Below, piece after piece: positions 51,126-60,429 of a stretch of DNA of 64,000 nucleotides. Within the stretch, counting starts at the first letter, position 1, and each line of letters starts with the position of its first letter. The stretch is from Dactylosporangium siamense (GTDB lineage Bacteria; Actinomycetota; Actinomycetes; Mycobacteriales; Micromonosporaceae), in contig NZ_BONQ01000172.1 of assembly GCF_016862795.1 (NCBI RefSeq), positions 35,493 through 99,492 on the forward strand. The letters are read 5' to 3'. Both the position numbers and the translations under genes were made by a program. The notes beneath the pieces were generated by a model. It was given only the letters and a program-made list of their open reading frames with translations, searched no databases and was not told where the DNA came from.

Positions 51126-53645
51126 TCAGGTGGCCGTGACGGTGTAGGCGCCGCTCGCGCAGCCGGTGACCCGCCAGCCGCCCGGGACCTGCTCGGCCGA
51201 CGCGTTGGCCACGCTCGTGGTGTGCAGGCGTGGTGCGGTTTCGCCGGGGAACCAGATGTCGAGCTGGCAGTTGGCCGGGGCGGGCGCGGCGGTTGCGGTG
51301 ATCCGCAGTTCGGTGCCGCGCGGGCCTGCCGTCAGTGATTCGAGGTGACCCGGGAAGGCTCGTGGGTACGCCCGCGACAGCGGCACGGCGAAGGGTGCCG
51401 GTGGTGGGCTCGACGCGCCCGTGCGGCAGCTGACCGCGACCAGGTTGCCGGACGTGGCCGCGTCCGCGCCGGTCTCCGGCGAGCCGCAGCCCTGCCGCCA
51501 TACCCAGAACGCGCCGCCGATGCCGAGCCGGTCCTGGGCCGCGGCGAACCGTTGCACCTTGGCACCGTCCGCGGCGGGTTCGCCGAACCAGCCCCATTCA
51601 CCGGGCCACAGTGCGGCGCCGTAGGCGGTGGCTGCGCGGGCGGACACGGTGAGATTCCGTTCGATCGACGCGATCGTCAGGCCCAGGCTCTGGTCCATGC
51701 TGATGGACTCGCTGTACGGGTGCGGGGCGAACACCAGTTGCCGGTCCGCGGTGAAGCCGGGCGGTGGGGTCACGTCGAAGCCGAGGCCGGACCACAGCAC
51801 GCTCGGCTGGAAGAACACGACGTGAGGGAACCCCCGGGCGGCGTCCTCGGCCGCGCGGATCGCGGTGATGGCGGCGTCGTAGAACCGGCCCAGCAGCAGC
51901 CCCGAGCTGATCGGCGGGTTGGGCCCGATGCCCGGCTCGTTGAGCAGGTCGTACCCGGCGACGGCGGGTTCGTCGGCGAAGGCGCGGGCGACGAACGCCC
52001 AGGTCCGGACGAGCTCGGTCTGGATGCCGTCCCGGTCGGAGTACAGGTTCCCGAACGCCGTCGCCACCGCGGGCGCGAGGTCCCGGGCCAAGAACTGGCA
52101 GTGTGCCGTGCCGTCGGTGATCGTCGCCCAGGCCGGCGCACCGTCCCAGCCGGTCGTCGGCGTGGTGCCGCCGCCGCACTGCTCGGTCGGCCGCGCGAGG
52201 GCGTTGCCCCACGCGTCCTGGTGCATGTCCAGCACGGTGTAGATCCCGTGTTCCTTGGCACCGGCGACCGCTGCCTGGATCTCGCGGAGGTACGACTCGT
52301 CGAACCGGCCCCGCTCGGGCTCCAGCCGCGACCATGACATGCCGAGCCGGATCACGTTGAAGCCCATCGCCGCCATCTGGGCGAAGTCACCGTCGGTCAG
52401 CGGCTGCGTTGCCGGTACCGCCGGATCCCGCAGGTAGTAGTCGATCAATTGGTTCACGTTGACGCCCCGGAGGATCACCTGCCGGCCGGTGACGTCGCCG
52501 ATCGTGGCCATCCCGCCACGATCGGACGCCGGGCGCACGAGGAGCCGTTGCATACCTCCGCCGCCCGCGACGGCGGTGAAGGACGGCGGTCCGGGCCGGA
52601 CCGGTGCGCCGATGACCGGCGCGAGGGCGAGGAGCAGCACCCCGACCAACACAAGAGGGCGTGGTAGCGGCACGGACCGCCACCGCCAGCCGAGCGCCAC
52701 CAGGAGTCCCGCCGCCAGGCCGATGGCCGCGCCGTAACCGATCCCGGTCGCGACGCCGATCAGCGCGGTGCTGATCCACCAGTCGTCCGGCCCGGCGCCG
52801 ACAAGGTGGTCGGACAACGGCGCGAGTGCCGCGTCGACGACTCCCAAGGCGAGGCCGGCGACCACCGAGGCCAGCCACACGATTACGCCGCCGTCGCCGC
52901 CGAGCGGGCCGGCTTCGGGCAACCGGCGCCCCAGGGCGCGGACGACCGCCGCGACGACGGCGAGGAACACGGCCATGCCGAGGAGGAATCCGAGCACACC
53001 GTTGGCGGCGGTCGGGGCGACGAGGAATCCCGCGAACGCGTACCCGACCGGCCCGCCGCGCCACCACTGCGCCGCCGGTCCCACCGCGGCGAGCGCGGCC
53101 ACGACGAACACCACCAGCACAGACGCGCCGATCGGCCGCGCCGCTGGGGGCTCGACCCGGGAACGGGCCGCCGGGCCGAGCCGGAAGGCGAGCGCGGCAC
53201 CGGCCGCGACCACGGCGCCGACGACGAGGTACTTCAACGCCGCGAAGCCGCTCGTGCTCATCGCGTACCGCAGCGCCGTGCCGACGGAAAGGTGCTTCCC
53301 CAGGAGCGGAGTCGCTGATACGAAGCCGCTCGCGGCGCTCGCCAGGGCGCTCGCGCCGACGGTCGCGACCCAGGCGGCGGCGAACACCCACCGGGCCGTC
53401 AACCAGCGGCCGACGAGCAGGATCGGCACCGCCGCGCCGGCCAACAGGACCGGGAGCCCGACCACCAGGGGTGCCCAGCGGTAGGCACCGCCGGTGCCCG
53501 CGAGCGGCAGCCCCCGACCCCCGATCGGCGCGAGCAGCCCCGAGGGATCGGTGGCGGCACCGACCGCGACAACGGCGACGAGCAGCACGACCACGGTCAC
53601 CGCGGCACGGCCCTGCGGTGCCGTCCACATCCGTCTGAGAGTCAT
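51126..53645 (-). CDS. Membrane-anchored GH5 glycoside hydrolase
   Basis: The protein has 839 residues. Residues 1-345 contain about nine membrane helices (VTVVVLLVAVVAVGAATDPS; GFLLGMAVFLAVVAAVVRAL). The rest is a GH5 barrel of the endoglycoceramidase-like type: VILRGVNVNQLIDYYL, FNVIRLGMSWSRLEPERGRF, acid/base Glu in YDLLNEPGIGP and nucleophile Glu in WPGEWGWFGEP. A small C-terminal beta domain ends at residue 839. It should hydrolyse a glycoside or glycolipid on the outer face of the membrane. Such a large helical anchor on GH5 is unusual. Confidence 0.85.
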   Translation of the reverse strand: MTLRRMWTAPQGRAAVTVVVLLVAVVAVGAATDPSGLLAPIGGRGLPLAGTGGAYRWAPLVVGLPVLLAGAAVPILLVGRWLTARWVFAAAWVATVGASALASAASGFVSATPLLGKHLSVGTALRYAMSTSGFAALKYLVVGAVVAAGAALAFRLGPAARSRVEPPAARPIGASVLVVFVVAALAAVGPAAQWWRGGPVGYAFAGFLVAPTAANGVLGFLLGMAVFLAVVAAVVRALGRRLPEAGPLGGDGGVIVWLASVVAGLALGVVDAALAPLSDHLVGAGPDDWWISTALIGVATGIGYGAAIGLAAGLLVALGWRWRSVPLPRPLVLVGVLLLALAPVIGAPVRPGPPSFTAVAGGGGMQRLLVRPASDRGGMATIGDVTGRQVILRGVNVNQLIDYYLRDPAVPATQPLTDGDFAQMAAMGFNVIRLGMSWSRLEPERGRFDESYLREIQAAVAGAKEHGIYTVLDMHQDAWGNALARPTEQCGGGTTPTTGWDGAPAWATITDGTAHCQFLARDLAPAVATAFGNLYSDRDGIQTELVRTWAFVARAFADEPAVAGYDLLNEPGIGPNPPISSGLLLGRFYDAAITAIRAAEDAARGFPHVVFFQPSVLWSGLGFDVTPPPGFTADRQLVFAPHPYSESISMDQSLGLTIASIERNLTVSARAATAYGAALWPGEWGWFGEPAADGAKVQRFAAAQDRLGIGGAFWVWRQGCGSPETGADAATSGNLVAVSCRTGASSPPPAPFAVPLSRAYPRAFPGHLESLTAGPRGTELRITATAAPAPANCQLDIWFPGETAPRLHTTSVANASAEQVPGGWRVTGCASGAYTVTAT

Positions 53646-54024
53646 AGTGAACGCGATTCTTACTCGCGTTCGACGGTTTGTCAGCCCCCGTCCGCGCCGA
53701 CCAACCCCGGTGCCGGTCAGGCAGCCGCGCTCCCCTCATGCGACATCGAACAGTCGAGGACGAGCGCACGAACCGTTCGGGCGTCTGCCGCCGCGGTGTG
53801 CTCGGCGCGATTGCCGAGGCCGGCAGTGAGGCGCTTCCGAGCCGGGCTGGTCGCGAGCGGCTGGGACCTGCCTGTGCGTTTACGGGCTGAGCTGCGCAAA
53901 TGCTGGACGTCAGTTCACCGTGTGATGGCCGGGGCGTGCCTGGCCGCCGCCGTGCAGAGTGAGCTGACCCCGCTTTCATGGACCTTCTTGATCATGGCCT
54001 GATGGCCATGGGGAGGGACATTCG
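53646..54024. other. Gene-free interval beside an IS remnant
   Basis: No supported gene is present between the GH5 start and the IS3-like fragment. The stretch from about 53,961 to 54,025 reads like the outer end of an IS3-family element leading into its orfA start. Confidence 0.45.
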
Positions 54025-54141
54025 TGCCGGCACCGAAGAAGTATCCCGACGAGCTGCCGCAGCGGGCCGTGCGGCTGTATCGCGAGTAGGACCCGAAGCC
54101 AGTCGTCCGACGGCTGACTGAGCAGCTCGGCGCGAACACTG
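54025..54141 (+). pseudogene. IS3-family transposase orfA remnant
   Basis: The frame starts MPAPKKYPDELPQRAVRLYR (GTG at 54025), nearly identical in pattern to actinobacterial IS3 orfA N-termini. It meets a TAG at 54088-54090, then resumes in frame with DPKPVVRRLTEQLGAN, the expected next helix. After that the similarity stops. Only the N-terminal HTH portion remains; no orfB or right end is seen, so the element is dead. Confidence 0.8.
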
Positions 54142-54223
54142 GCTCCCCCGCACACTTCTGCCGAATTGCGTGCGGTCAGACCCATTCGTCACTCGGATCC
54201 GCCCACTCTGCCGGGATCTATCC

Positions 54224-54862
54224 TTACTTGTTCGCCCGCAGCCACCGGCGATGGGTAGCCGCGGCGATGCCGTGCACCAGCCGGATCAGGTCCGCTGCTC
54301 CCTCCGCGTCGTCAGCGCGGCGCACCGTCGTGAGGATCGGCGTCACCTCGTGGAGTTCGACGTTCCCGCTCAGCAACACGAACTGGAGCACCAGCCCGGC
54401 CAGGCGAGCGTTGCCGTCGTCGTATGGGTGGTAGAACGCCACATCGAGGTAGGCCCGGGCCGCACGGGCCGTCACCGGTGTTTCCTGGTCGGTGGCCTCT
54501 GCCAGGCAGAAGGCGAACCGATGTTCGGTGTCGGCGTGCAGCCCGTACCGCTCCCGGCCGTTCTTCGCGTACGCCGGTGCCCGGCGGAACGCCACGACTG
54601 GGACACCACGGACGATCCGGTTCCAGCGGGCCAACAGGTCCGCGGTGAGGTCGGCGCCGGTGGCCGCCTCGCGCCGCACGTCGTCGTACGCGGTCAGTAG
54701 CCGGCTCTGCCGTTGCGGGCCACGCCCGGCGGCGCCGTGGGCGAAGCAGACGAAGCCGTCGCAGACGGCGGACACCGGCGTATCCGAGTGCGGGACGACA
54801 TCCCGCCAGGCCACCTGTTTCCGCACCTGCTGCCACACCGCCAAGTGATCAGGCGTGGTCAA
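54224..54862 (-). CDS. Fic/DOC-domain protein
   Basis: The protein has about 212 residues. The Fic active-site loop reads VAFYHPYDDGNARLAGLVLQ, matching HPFxDGNxR with the catalytic His and Asn. Upstream is an all-helical region (LTADLLARWNRIVRGVPVVA). Fic proteins transfer AMP or other groups to target proteins; some are toxins paired with antitoxins. The overlapping upstream gene is a possible partner. The start is unclear: TTG 54862 overlaps the upstream stop, GTG 54838 does not. Confidence 0.82.
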   Translation of the reverse strand: MTTPDHLAVWQQVRKQVAWRDVVPHSDTPVSAVCDGFVCFAHGAAGRGPQRQSRLLTAYDDVRREAATGADLTADLLARWNRIVRGVPVVAFRRAPAYAKNGRERYGLHADTEHRFAFCLAEATDQETPVTARAARAYLDVAFYHPYDDGNARLAGLVLQFVLLSGNVELHEVTPILTTVRRADDAEGAADLIRLVHGIAAATHRRWLRANK

Positions 54863-55310
54863 CGGCCACCCGCCGGGCCAGGTCCTCGGCCACCGACTCC
54901 ACGACCGCCCTCCTCGGCTCCACCCAACTGTCAAATCGGCCGGCGACCGCGTGCTCGATCAGTTCCGCCCTCCGGGTGGCCTCGATGCCGGCCGCCTCGA
55001 GGAACCAGCCGAGCACGGTCATGCAGCAGCCGTACCAGCCCGACTCGTACTGCGTGCGGTCACCGACCGCGGTCACCAGGTGAGCGACCGCACGTTCCCA
55101 ACCGTCCAGGTCGCCGGCGGGCAGCGGAAGGAACCGGTCGAACCGCTCCGTCAGATCGTCCGGCCAGTCACGCCGCTCCGCTTCGGATGGCGCTCGCCGG
55201 CGGTTCGAGAGCTTGCCGTTCAAGCCTGACCGACCGGGGCGACGCCCAATGCAACAGACCCCTCCTACGCCATGCCGGATTCCGAGGGTGGGTTCCACGC
55301 GGATATACAC
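54849..55310 (-). CDS. Partner protein of the Fic gene, uncharacterised
   Basis: Up to 153 residues; the conserved-looking part starts near residue 40: ERRDWPDDLTERFDRFLPLP, then WERAVAHLVTAVGDRTQYES and ELIEHAVAGRFDSWVEPRRA. It is soluble and helical. It overlaps the Fic start by 14 bp, so the two are cotranslated; it may be an antitoxin or substrate adaptor, but no known Fic inhibitor motif (S/TxxxE/DG) is seen. GTG 55310 lies inside the PadR palindrome and could be leaderless; TTG 55223 is an alternative. Confidence 0.62.
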   Translation of the reverse strand: MYIRVEPTLGIRHGVGGVCCIGRRPGRSGLNGKLSNRRRAPSEAERRDWPDDLTERFDRFLPLPAGDLDGWERAVAHLVTAVGDRTQYESGWYGCCMTVLGWFLEAAGIEATRRAELIEHAVAGRFDSWVEPRRAVVESVAEDLARRVAVDHA

Positions 55311-55338
55311 TCGGGATATATACCGAGTGTATATCCGC
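55299..55338. promoter_or_regulatory. Perfect 16-bp palindrome, PadR operator
   Basis: GCGGATATACACTCGG and CCGAGTGTATATCCGC are exact inverted repeats around an 8-base AT-rich centre. The site lies 16 bp before the PadR gene and overlaps the start of the divergent Fic-partner gene. It is very probably the binding site of the PadR protein and may control both directions. Confidence 0.86.
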
Positions 55339-55354
55339 AGTGTATGGTGGCCGC

Positions 55355-55879
55355 ATGAGCGTTCCCCTCACCCTCCTCGGGCTGATCGAGCGAGAGCCGA
55401 GCCATGGCTACGACCTCAAACGCGACTACGACACGTTCTTCGGCCGGGGCCGACCGTTGCCGTTCGGCCAGGTCTACTCGACCCTGGGCCGCCTCGCCCG
55501 CGACGGAAAGGTCGTGATCAGCGACGTCGAGGCCGGGGACGGCCCGGACCGCAAGCGGTACGTCATCACCGATCTCGGCGCCACGGAGGTCGACGCCTGG
55601 CTCACCGAGCCGGTCGAGCCGGAGCCGCACCTGCAGACGGTGCTGTTCTCCAAGGTGATGCTGTCGCTGATGCTGCAGCGGCCCGCGCGGGAGTACCTCG
55701 ACACGCAGCGCGCCGCGCACATGCGCAGGATGCGGGAGCTGCACCAGATCAAGAAAGGCGACGACCTCATCGAGGCGTTGCTCGCCGACCACGCCCTCTT
55801 CCACCTCGAGGCCGACCTGCGCTGGATCGAGCTCACCGTGGCCCGCCTGGACCACCTCGCCCAGCTGGTGCGGCGATGA
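55355..55879 (+). CDS. PadR-family transcriptional regulator
   Basis: This 174-residue protein opens MSVPLTLLGLIEREPSHGYD, the PadR hallmark, with FGQVYSTLGRLARDGKVVIS as the DNA-reading helix. A C-terminal helical dimer domain (YLDTQRAAHMRRMRELHQI) follows. The stop overlaps the ATPase start (ATGA), making a three-gene operon with the ABC exporter. Autoregulation through the upstream palindrome is expected. Confidence 0.93.
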   Translation: MSVPLTLLGLIEREPSHGYDLKRDYDTFFGRGRPLPFGQVYSTLGRLARDGKVVISDVEAGDGPDRKRYVITDLGATEVDAWLTEPVEPEPHLQTVLFSKVMLSLMLQRPAREYLDTQRAAHMRRMRELHQIKKGDDLIEALLADHALFHLEADLRWIELTVARLDHLAQLVRR

Positions 55880-56568
55880 GGGGCCAGGCGATCGTCGAGG
55901 CCCGGGACGTCGTGCTGTCCTTCGGCGAGACGCCGGCCCTGCGCGGGGCGACGTTCGCCGCCGACCGCGGGGAGATCGTTGCGGTGATGGGGCCCAGCGG
56001 CTCCGGCAAGACCACGCTGCTGCACTGCCTGGCGGGGATCCTCGCGCCGACCGCCGGCGAGATCCATTTCGCGGGCGGGCGGATCGACAATCGCAGCGAA
56101 CACGACCGCAGCAGCCTGCGGCGCGAGCACTTCGGCTTCGTGTTCCAGTTCGGCCAGCTCGTTCCGGAGCTCACCGTCGAGGAGAACGTGGCCCTGCCGC
56201 TGCTGCTCGGCGGCGCCCGGCGGGCCGCGGCGCTCGCTGAGGCGCGGGGCTGGCTGGAGCGGCTCGGCCTGTCCGGCGCGCACGCCCGCCGCTCCGGCGA
56301 ACTGTCCGGCGGCCAGGCGCAGCGGGTCGCGCTCGCCCGCGGCATGATCAACCGTCCGCAGGTGCTCTTCGCCGACGAGCCGACCGGCTCGCTCGACTCG
56401 CTCACCGGCGAACACGTGATGGACCTGCTGGTCGCCGCCGCCCGCGAACACGGCACAACGGTCGTGCTGGTCACGCACGAGCCGCGGGTCGCGGTCTACG
56501 CCGACCGCGAGGTCATCGTCCGCGATGGACTGGTGCATGCCCTCGCCGCCGATCGGAGCGGGTCGTGA
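55876..56568 (+). CDS. ABC transporter ATPase, MacB/LolD type
   Basis: This 230-residue protein has Walker A VAVMGPSGSGKTTLLHCLAG, the Q-loop in FGFVFQFGQLVPELTVEENV, the signature GELSGGQAQRVALARGMINR, Walker B VLFADEPTGSLDS and the H-loop in VVLVTHEPRVAVY. It powers the overlapping FtsX-like permease. Start and stop both overlap the neighbouring genes. Confidence 0.94.
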   Translation: MRGQAIVEARDVVLSFGETPALRGATFAADRGEIVAVMGPSGSGKTTLLHCLAGILAPTAGEIHFAGGRIDNRSEHDRSSLRREHFGFVFQFGQLVPELTVEENVALPLLLGGARRAAALAEARGWLERLGLSGAHARRSGELSGGQAQRVALARGMINRPQVLFADEPTGSLDSLTGEHVMDLLVAAAREHGTTVVLVTHEPRVAVYADREVIVRDGLVHALAADRSGS

Positions 56569-58742
56569 TTGGCTTCGGCCTGCGCCTCGCCGTCGCCAGC
56601 GGCCGGGAGGCGCTCGTGCGTTTCGTCGTGCTCGCTGCCGCCGTGGCGCTCGGCGTCGCGCTGCTGCTGGCCACCGTCGCCGGGGTGCACGCGCTGGATG
56701 GTCAGTTCGGCCGGTCCGGCTGGCAGCAGGCGAAGTCCACGGCCGGCACACCCGCCGCCGACCCGCTCATGTGGGTGAACCGCTGGGGCTACTTCGAGGG
56801 CCGGCCGCTCGACAGGATCGACGTCGGGCGCACCGGCCCGGCCGCGCCGGCCGTGCCGGGCATCCCGGCCGCGCCGGCCCCCGGGCAGTACTATGTCTCC
56901 CCGGCCCTGCACGACCTGATCGTGAGCCGGCCGGCCGACGAGCTGGCATCCCGCTTCCCGGGCCATGAGGCGGGCCTCATCGACGACTCGGCCCTGGCTT
57001 CGCCCGACTCTCTGCTCATCATCGTCGGCCGGACCGCGCACGAGGTCGGCGGTATCTACGGCGCCCACGAGGTCGCGTCGGTCTCGACCGTCGCCCCGCC
57101 GGTCCCGGTCGCCGCGATCAACCTGGTGCTCTCCGTCATCGGCGGCGGACTGCTCTTCCCGGTCCTCATCTTCATCTCGACCGCGACCCGGCTCGCCGCG
57201 ACCCGACGCGAGCAGCGCTTCGCCGCCATGCGGCTGGTCGGCGCGACGCCCCGGCAGGTCAGCACCCTCGCCGCCGTCGAGTCCACCGCCGCGGCCGTGC
57301 TCGGCACCGCCGCCGGGTTCGCGCTGTTCCCCGCGCTGCAGGCGATCCTGGCGCGGTACCCGCTGACCGGCCAACGGTTCTTCCCGTCCGATCTGTCGCT
57401 GCGGCCGCCCGAGATCCTGATCGTCGGCCTCGGCGTCCCCGCAGCCGCCGCGATCGCCGCCCGGTTCGCCATGCGCCGCGTGCGCATCTCCCCGCTCGGC
57501 GTGACCCGTCAGGTCACCCCGAAGCCGCCCCGCGCCTGGCGGCTGATCCCGTTGCTCGCCGGCCTCGCCGAGCTCGCATACTTCATCGATCGCAGACCGC
57601 ACACCTCCAGCGGCCAGACCGCGGCGTTCCTGCCCGGCCTGCTGCTGATCATGGCCGGGCTGGTGATCGCCGGCCCGTGGATCACCATGGTCGCCGCCCG
57701 GTTCATGGCCGGCCGCGCCCGCCGCCTGCCGACGCTGCTCGCCGCCCGCCGCCTCGCCGACAACCCTCAGGCCGCCTTCCGGGCCATCAGCGGCGTCGTG
57801 CTCGGCCTCTTCGTGGTCAGCGTCGCCACCGGCGTGATCACCACGCTGGTCGAGCAGCGCGCCGTGCCGGAGACCCCGCTGTCCGACGTCACCATGACCC
57901 AGTCGTTCCACGGCGCCGACGGGACGGAGGTCCCCGACGCACTGTTGGAGCGGCTGCGCGGCGTCGAGGGCGTCACGTTCGCACTCGTACTGCACGACAA
58001 CCCAGACGACGGCGCCGACAGCCCGTCCAGCGTGATCCCCTGCGCAGACCTGGCGCGGATCCCCCAGTACGGCCGGTGCGAGCCGGGCGCCGCCGTCGCG
58101 CAGATCTGGGACAACCTCGTCGGCTACGACCCAGGCCGCGCCGGGGTGGGCGCAGCGACGGTGTGGCGGGCCTCCGCGGCCACCGCCGAGGACGTCGCCG
58201 CCCTACCCGTCGACGGCGTCGTCGTCGGCCTGGACGGCACCTCGACGGCGCACGAGCGGGCACGGACTGCGCTGCAACTCGCCTTCCCCGACCTGGCCGT
58301 GTCGGCCGGCAGCACGACCGACTTCAAGGGCGACTACCGCAACCAACTCAACCAGTTCCAGCAGCTCGCCAACGTGACTATGCTGTTCAGCCTGCCGATC
58401 GCGGCCTGCAGCCTCGCGGTGAGCGTCGCCGCCGGCATCGCCGACCGCAAACGACCGTTCGCGCTGCTGCGGCTGACCGGGGTACCGCTGCGAGCCCTAC
58501 GCCGGGTCGTCGCCCTGGAGAGCGCCGCGCCACTGCTGGCGGTCGCGGTACTGGCCGCGGCCGTAGGCTTCACGGCGGCCCAGCTGTTTCTAAGGGCGCA
58601 GATGCGGTACACCATGAGCCCGCCGCCGGTGAGCTACTACGTGCTCACGGCGCTCGGCCTCGGGGTGGCACTGACGATCATCGCCGCCACCCTGCCCCTG
58701 CTGGACCGTGTGAGCGGCCCGGAGACGGCCCGCAATGAATGA
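56565..58742 (+). CDS. FtsX-like ABC permease
   Basis: This 725-residue protein has an N-terminal helix (FVVLAAAVALGVALLLATVA) and a large extracellular segment to about residue 180. An FtsX domain follows with TRREQRFAAMRLVGATPRQV, and more helices lead to a second FtsX half containing ADRKRPFALLRLTGVPLRAL near the end. This is the layout of antimicrobial-peptide or lipid exporters in PadR-ABC operons. The GTG overlaps the ATPase stop. The substrate is probably an antibiotic or envelope stressor. Confidence 0.9.
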   Translation: MIGFGLRLAVASGREALVRFVVLAAAVALGVALLLATVAGVHALDGQFGRSGWQQAKSTAGTPAADPLMWVNRWGYFEGRPLDRIDVGRTGPAAPAVPGIPAAPAPGQYYVSPALHDLIVSRPADELASRFPGHEAGLIDDSALASPDSLLIIVGRTAHEVGGIYGAHEVASVSTVAPPVPVAAINLVLSVIGGGLLFPVLIFISTATRLAATRREQRFAAMRLVGATPRQVSTLAAVESTAAAVLGTAAGFALFPALQAILARYPLTGQRFFPSDLSLRPPEILIVGLGVPAAAAIAARFAMRRVRISPLGVTRQVTPKPPRAWRLIPLLAGLAELAYFIDRRPHTSSGQTAAFLPGLLLIMAGLVIAGPWITMVAARFMAGRARRLPTLLAARRLADNPQAAFRAISGVVLGLFVVSVATGVITTLVEQRAVPETPLSDVTMTQSFHGADGTEVPDALLERLRGVEGVTFALVLHDNPDDGADSPSSVIPCADLARIPQYGRCEPGAAVAQIWDNLVGYDPGRAGVGAATVWRASAATAEDVAALPVDGVVVGLDGTSTAHERARTALQLAFPDLAVSAGSTTDFKGDYRNQLNQFQQLANVTMLFSLPIAACSLAVSVAAGIADRKRPFALLRLTGVPLRALRRVVALESAAPLLAVAVLAAAVGFTAAQLFLRAQMRYTMSPPPVSYYVLTALGLGVALTIIAATLPLLDRVSGPETARNE

Positions 58743-59072
58743 CCGGCTGCGCTGACCGCTTCGGACAACCCGTGGATCAGCCGTCGTTCGACGACTACCT
58801 GCGGTTCCGGACCGGCGACCCCCACGATCGACGGCATTATGGGTAATACATGATCTTGAGTCAGAAGTCCAGCTCAGCATCCGATTCCCGGCAGGTTGAT
58901 CATGAAAGGGTGGAAACTCCGGCTAGGCATCCGCATCTGCCGCCGACCGTGCGCTGCGGCTCGCCGTGTCGTCACGCTCCGTATGCCACCCCGGCGGCCA
59001 CGTCCGCGGTCGGTGCGCTCTCGTGCCGATGTGCGCATGTTGGCGGCTCGGGCGCACACTGCCGCGGTGGAT

Positions 59073-59948
59073 ATGGGAGACGTGGGCGCGCGGTTAGTGG
59101 GTCGATTTGGTCCCGAGGTTGAGGGGTGGCTCGCTGAGGTCCCGACCCTCGCTGCGCGGCTGGCCTCCCGGTGGGGACTCGTGCTCGGTGAGCTGTTTGA
59201 GAGTGGCGCCTCATCTCTCGTCATGCGCTGTCGATGGCCCGACGGAACGCCAGCGGTTCTCAAACTCAGTCCGGATCGGGCACTGTTGACCAAGCAGGTG
59301 GAGATGCTGCGCGTGTTCGCGTCATCGGGTCGGGTGCCGGCCGTATTGTCCACCGATGCGGAGGCCGGGGCGATGGTGTTGGAGGAGGTCCTACCCGGTA
59401 CCGAGGCCGAAGACATGCCAACGACGTCGTTGCCGCAGCTGTGGGGAGAGTTGCTTGCCGCACTCCACACCGTGGCCCCGCCCGCGCAATGGCCGTGGGA
59501 TCTGCGCGGTCGGTGTGACGAGGCTTTCGTCCGGATCGGCCGGAGGCTGTCCGAACCAGCCATCGGTGCACGAATCGATCAGGCCGCCTGGCAGCGGTCG
59601 ATACGGCGCTGTGAGACGTTGCTGGACACTCAGGCCACGCTCGTGTTGTTGCACGGCGATCTGCACCTTGGCAATGCCCTGGACGGCGGCCCGTCACGGG
59701 GTCTGGTCGCGATCGATCCGAAGGCGTGCGTAGGCGATCCGTGCTTCGACGCCGTCGACTATGTGGTGGCCGGTGCCGGACACGAGGGTGTCGAGGCCCG
59801 TTGCCAGCTGGTGGCGACCGCGTGCGGGCTCGATGGGGACAGGCTGTATGCCTGGAGTCGGGTGATCGCACCGATGGTAGCCATCGCGCACCTCACCTAC
59901 GGCGGTCCAGAGCCGGTGATCGACGAACTACTCGCTTTGGCTTGTTGA
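59073..59948 (+). CDS. Streptomycin-6-kinase-like phosphotransferase
   Basis: This protein of about 291 residues opens VGARLVGRFGPEVEGWLAEV. It has the kinase core LVMRCRWPDGTPAVLKLSPD, catalytic loop LVLLHGDLHLGNALDGGPSR and metal site LVAIDPKACVGDPCFDAVDY. This is the APH(6)/hydroxyurea phosphotransferase pattern; it may confer aminoglycoside tolerance or phosphorylate a metabolite. The frame is open to an ATG at 58896, but that stretch resembles the decayed RICRR repeat, so I start at ATG 59073. Confidence 0.83.
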   Translation: MGDVGARLVGRFGPEVEGWLAEVPTLAARLASRWGLVLGELFESGASSLVMRCRWPDGTPAVLKLSPDRALLTKQVEMLRVFASSGRVPAVLSTDAEAGAMVLEEVLPGTEAEDMPTTSLPQLWGELLAALHTVAPPAQWPWDLRGRCDEAFVRIGRRLSEPAIGARIDQAAWQRSIRRCETLLDTQATLVLLHGDLHLGNALDGGPSRGLVAIDPKACVGDPCFDAVDYVVAGAGHEGVEARCQLVATACGLDGDRLYAWSRVIAPMVAIAHLTYGGPEPVIDELLALAC

Positions 59949-60263
59949 TCCCAAGCGAATATCCGCCGAGGTCCGAAACGACTGCGCGACTACATCCACG
60001 ACTCGATCATCAACGCCCGCGGCCACAACATCGAGCGGATACCACACCGGCGTGACGGCACAACCACGCCCGCCCGCGCCCGAACGACTCGGAGGGGCGT
60101 CCGGATCTGCCGCCGGTCGGGCGCTGTCGCTTGGGCAGTGATAGTCACACTGCGTACGCCGTCCGGGCCGCACGCCCAGCGGAACCCGCCGGGCACTCGT
60201 GCCGAGGTCAGCGCACTCGATCGTGCTGCTGACGCGCGGCTCATTCACCAGAGGGGCGCCTGA
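59949..60263 (+). pseudogene. Startless coding remnant with RICRR module
   Basis: A frame follows the kinase stop directly and stays open for 104 codons (KRLRDYIHDSIINARGHNIE, then VRICRRSGAVAWAVI and LRTP) but has no start codon near its beginning. The RICRR...VTLR...RAEV pattern matches a block at about 58,926-59,040. It looks like the end of a lost gene. The adjacent 60,264-60,429 holds nothing recognisable apart from the next promoter. Confidence 0.45.
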
Positions 60264-60429
60264 TCAGGCTGCAGGATGACTCGGTGTTGCTCGGCGGCCT
60301 CGGCCCGTTCCCGGTCCCAAGACTCGGGCCCCAACCTGAGCCCCGGCCTGGCCCAGACGTCATGGGAGTCACCCGCCAACCAGGCACCGAACCATTCAGG
60401 CAGAGTGCCGCCGAGACTACGGTGTACTT

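Noticed and set aside
53717..53899. Minus-strand peptide resembling the end of a 3'-5' exonuclease
   Set aside because: The HTAAADAR pattern is too short and the rest shows no similarity; it could be chance.
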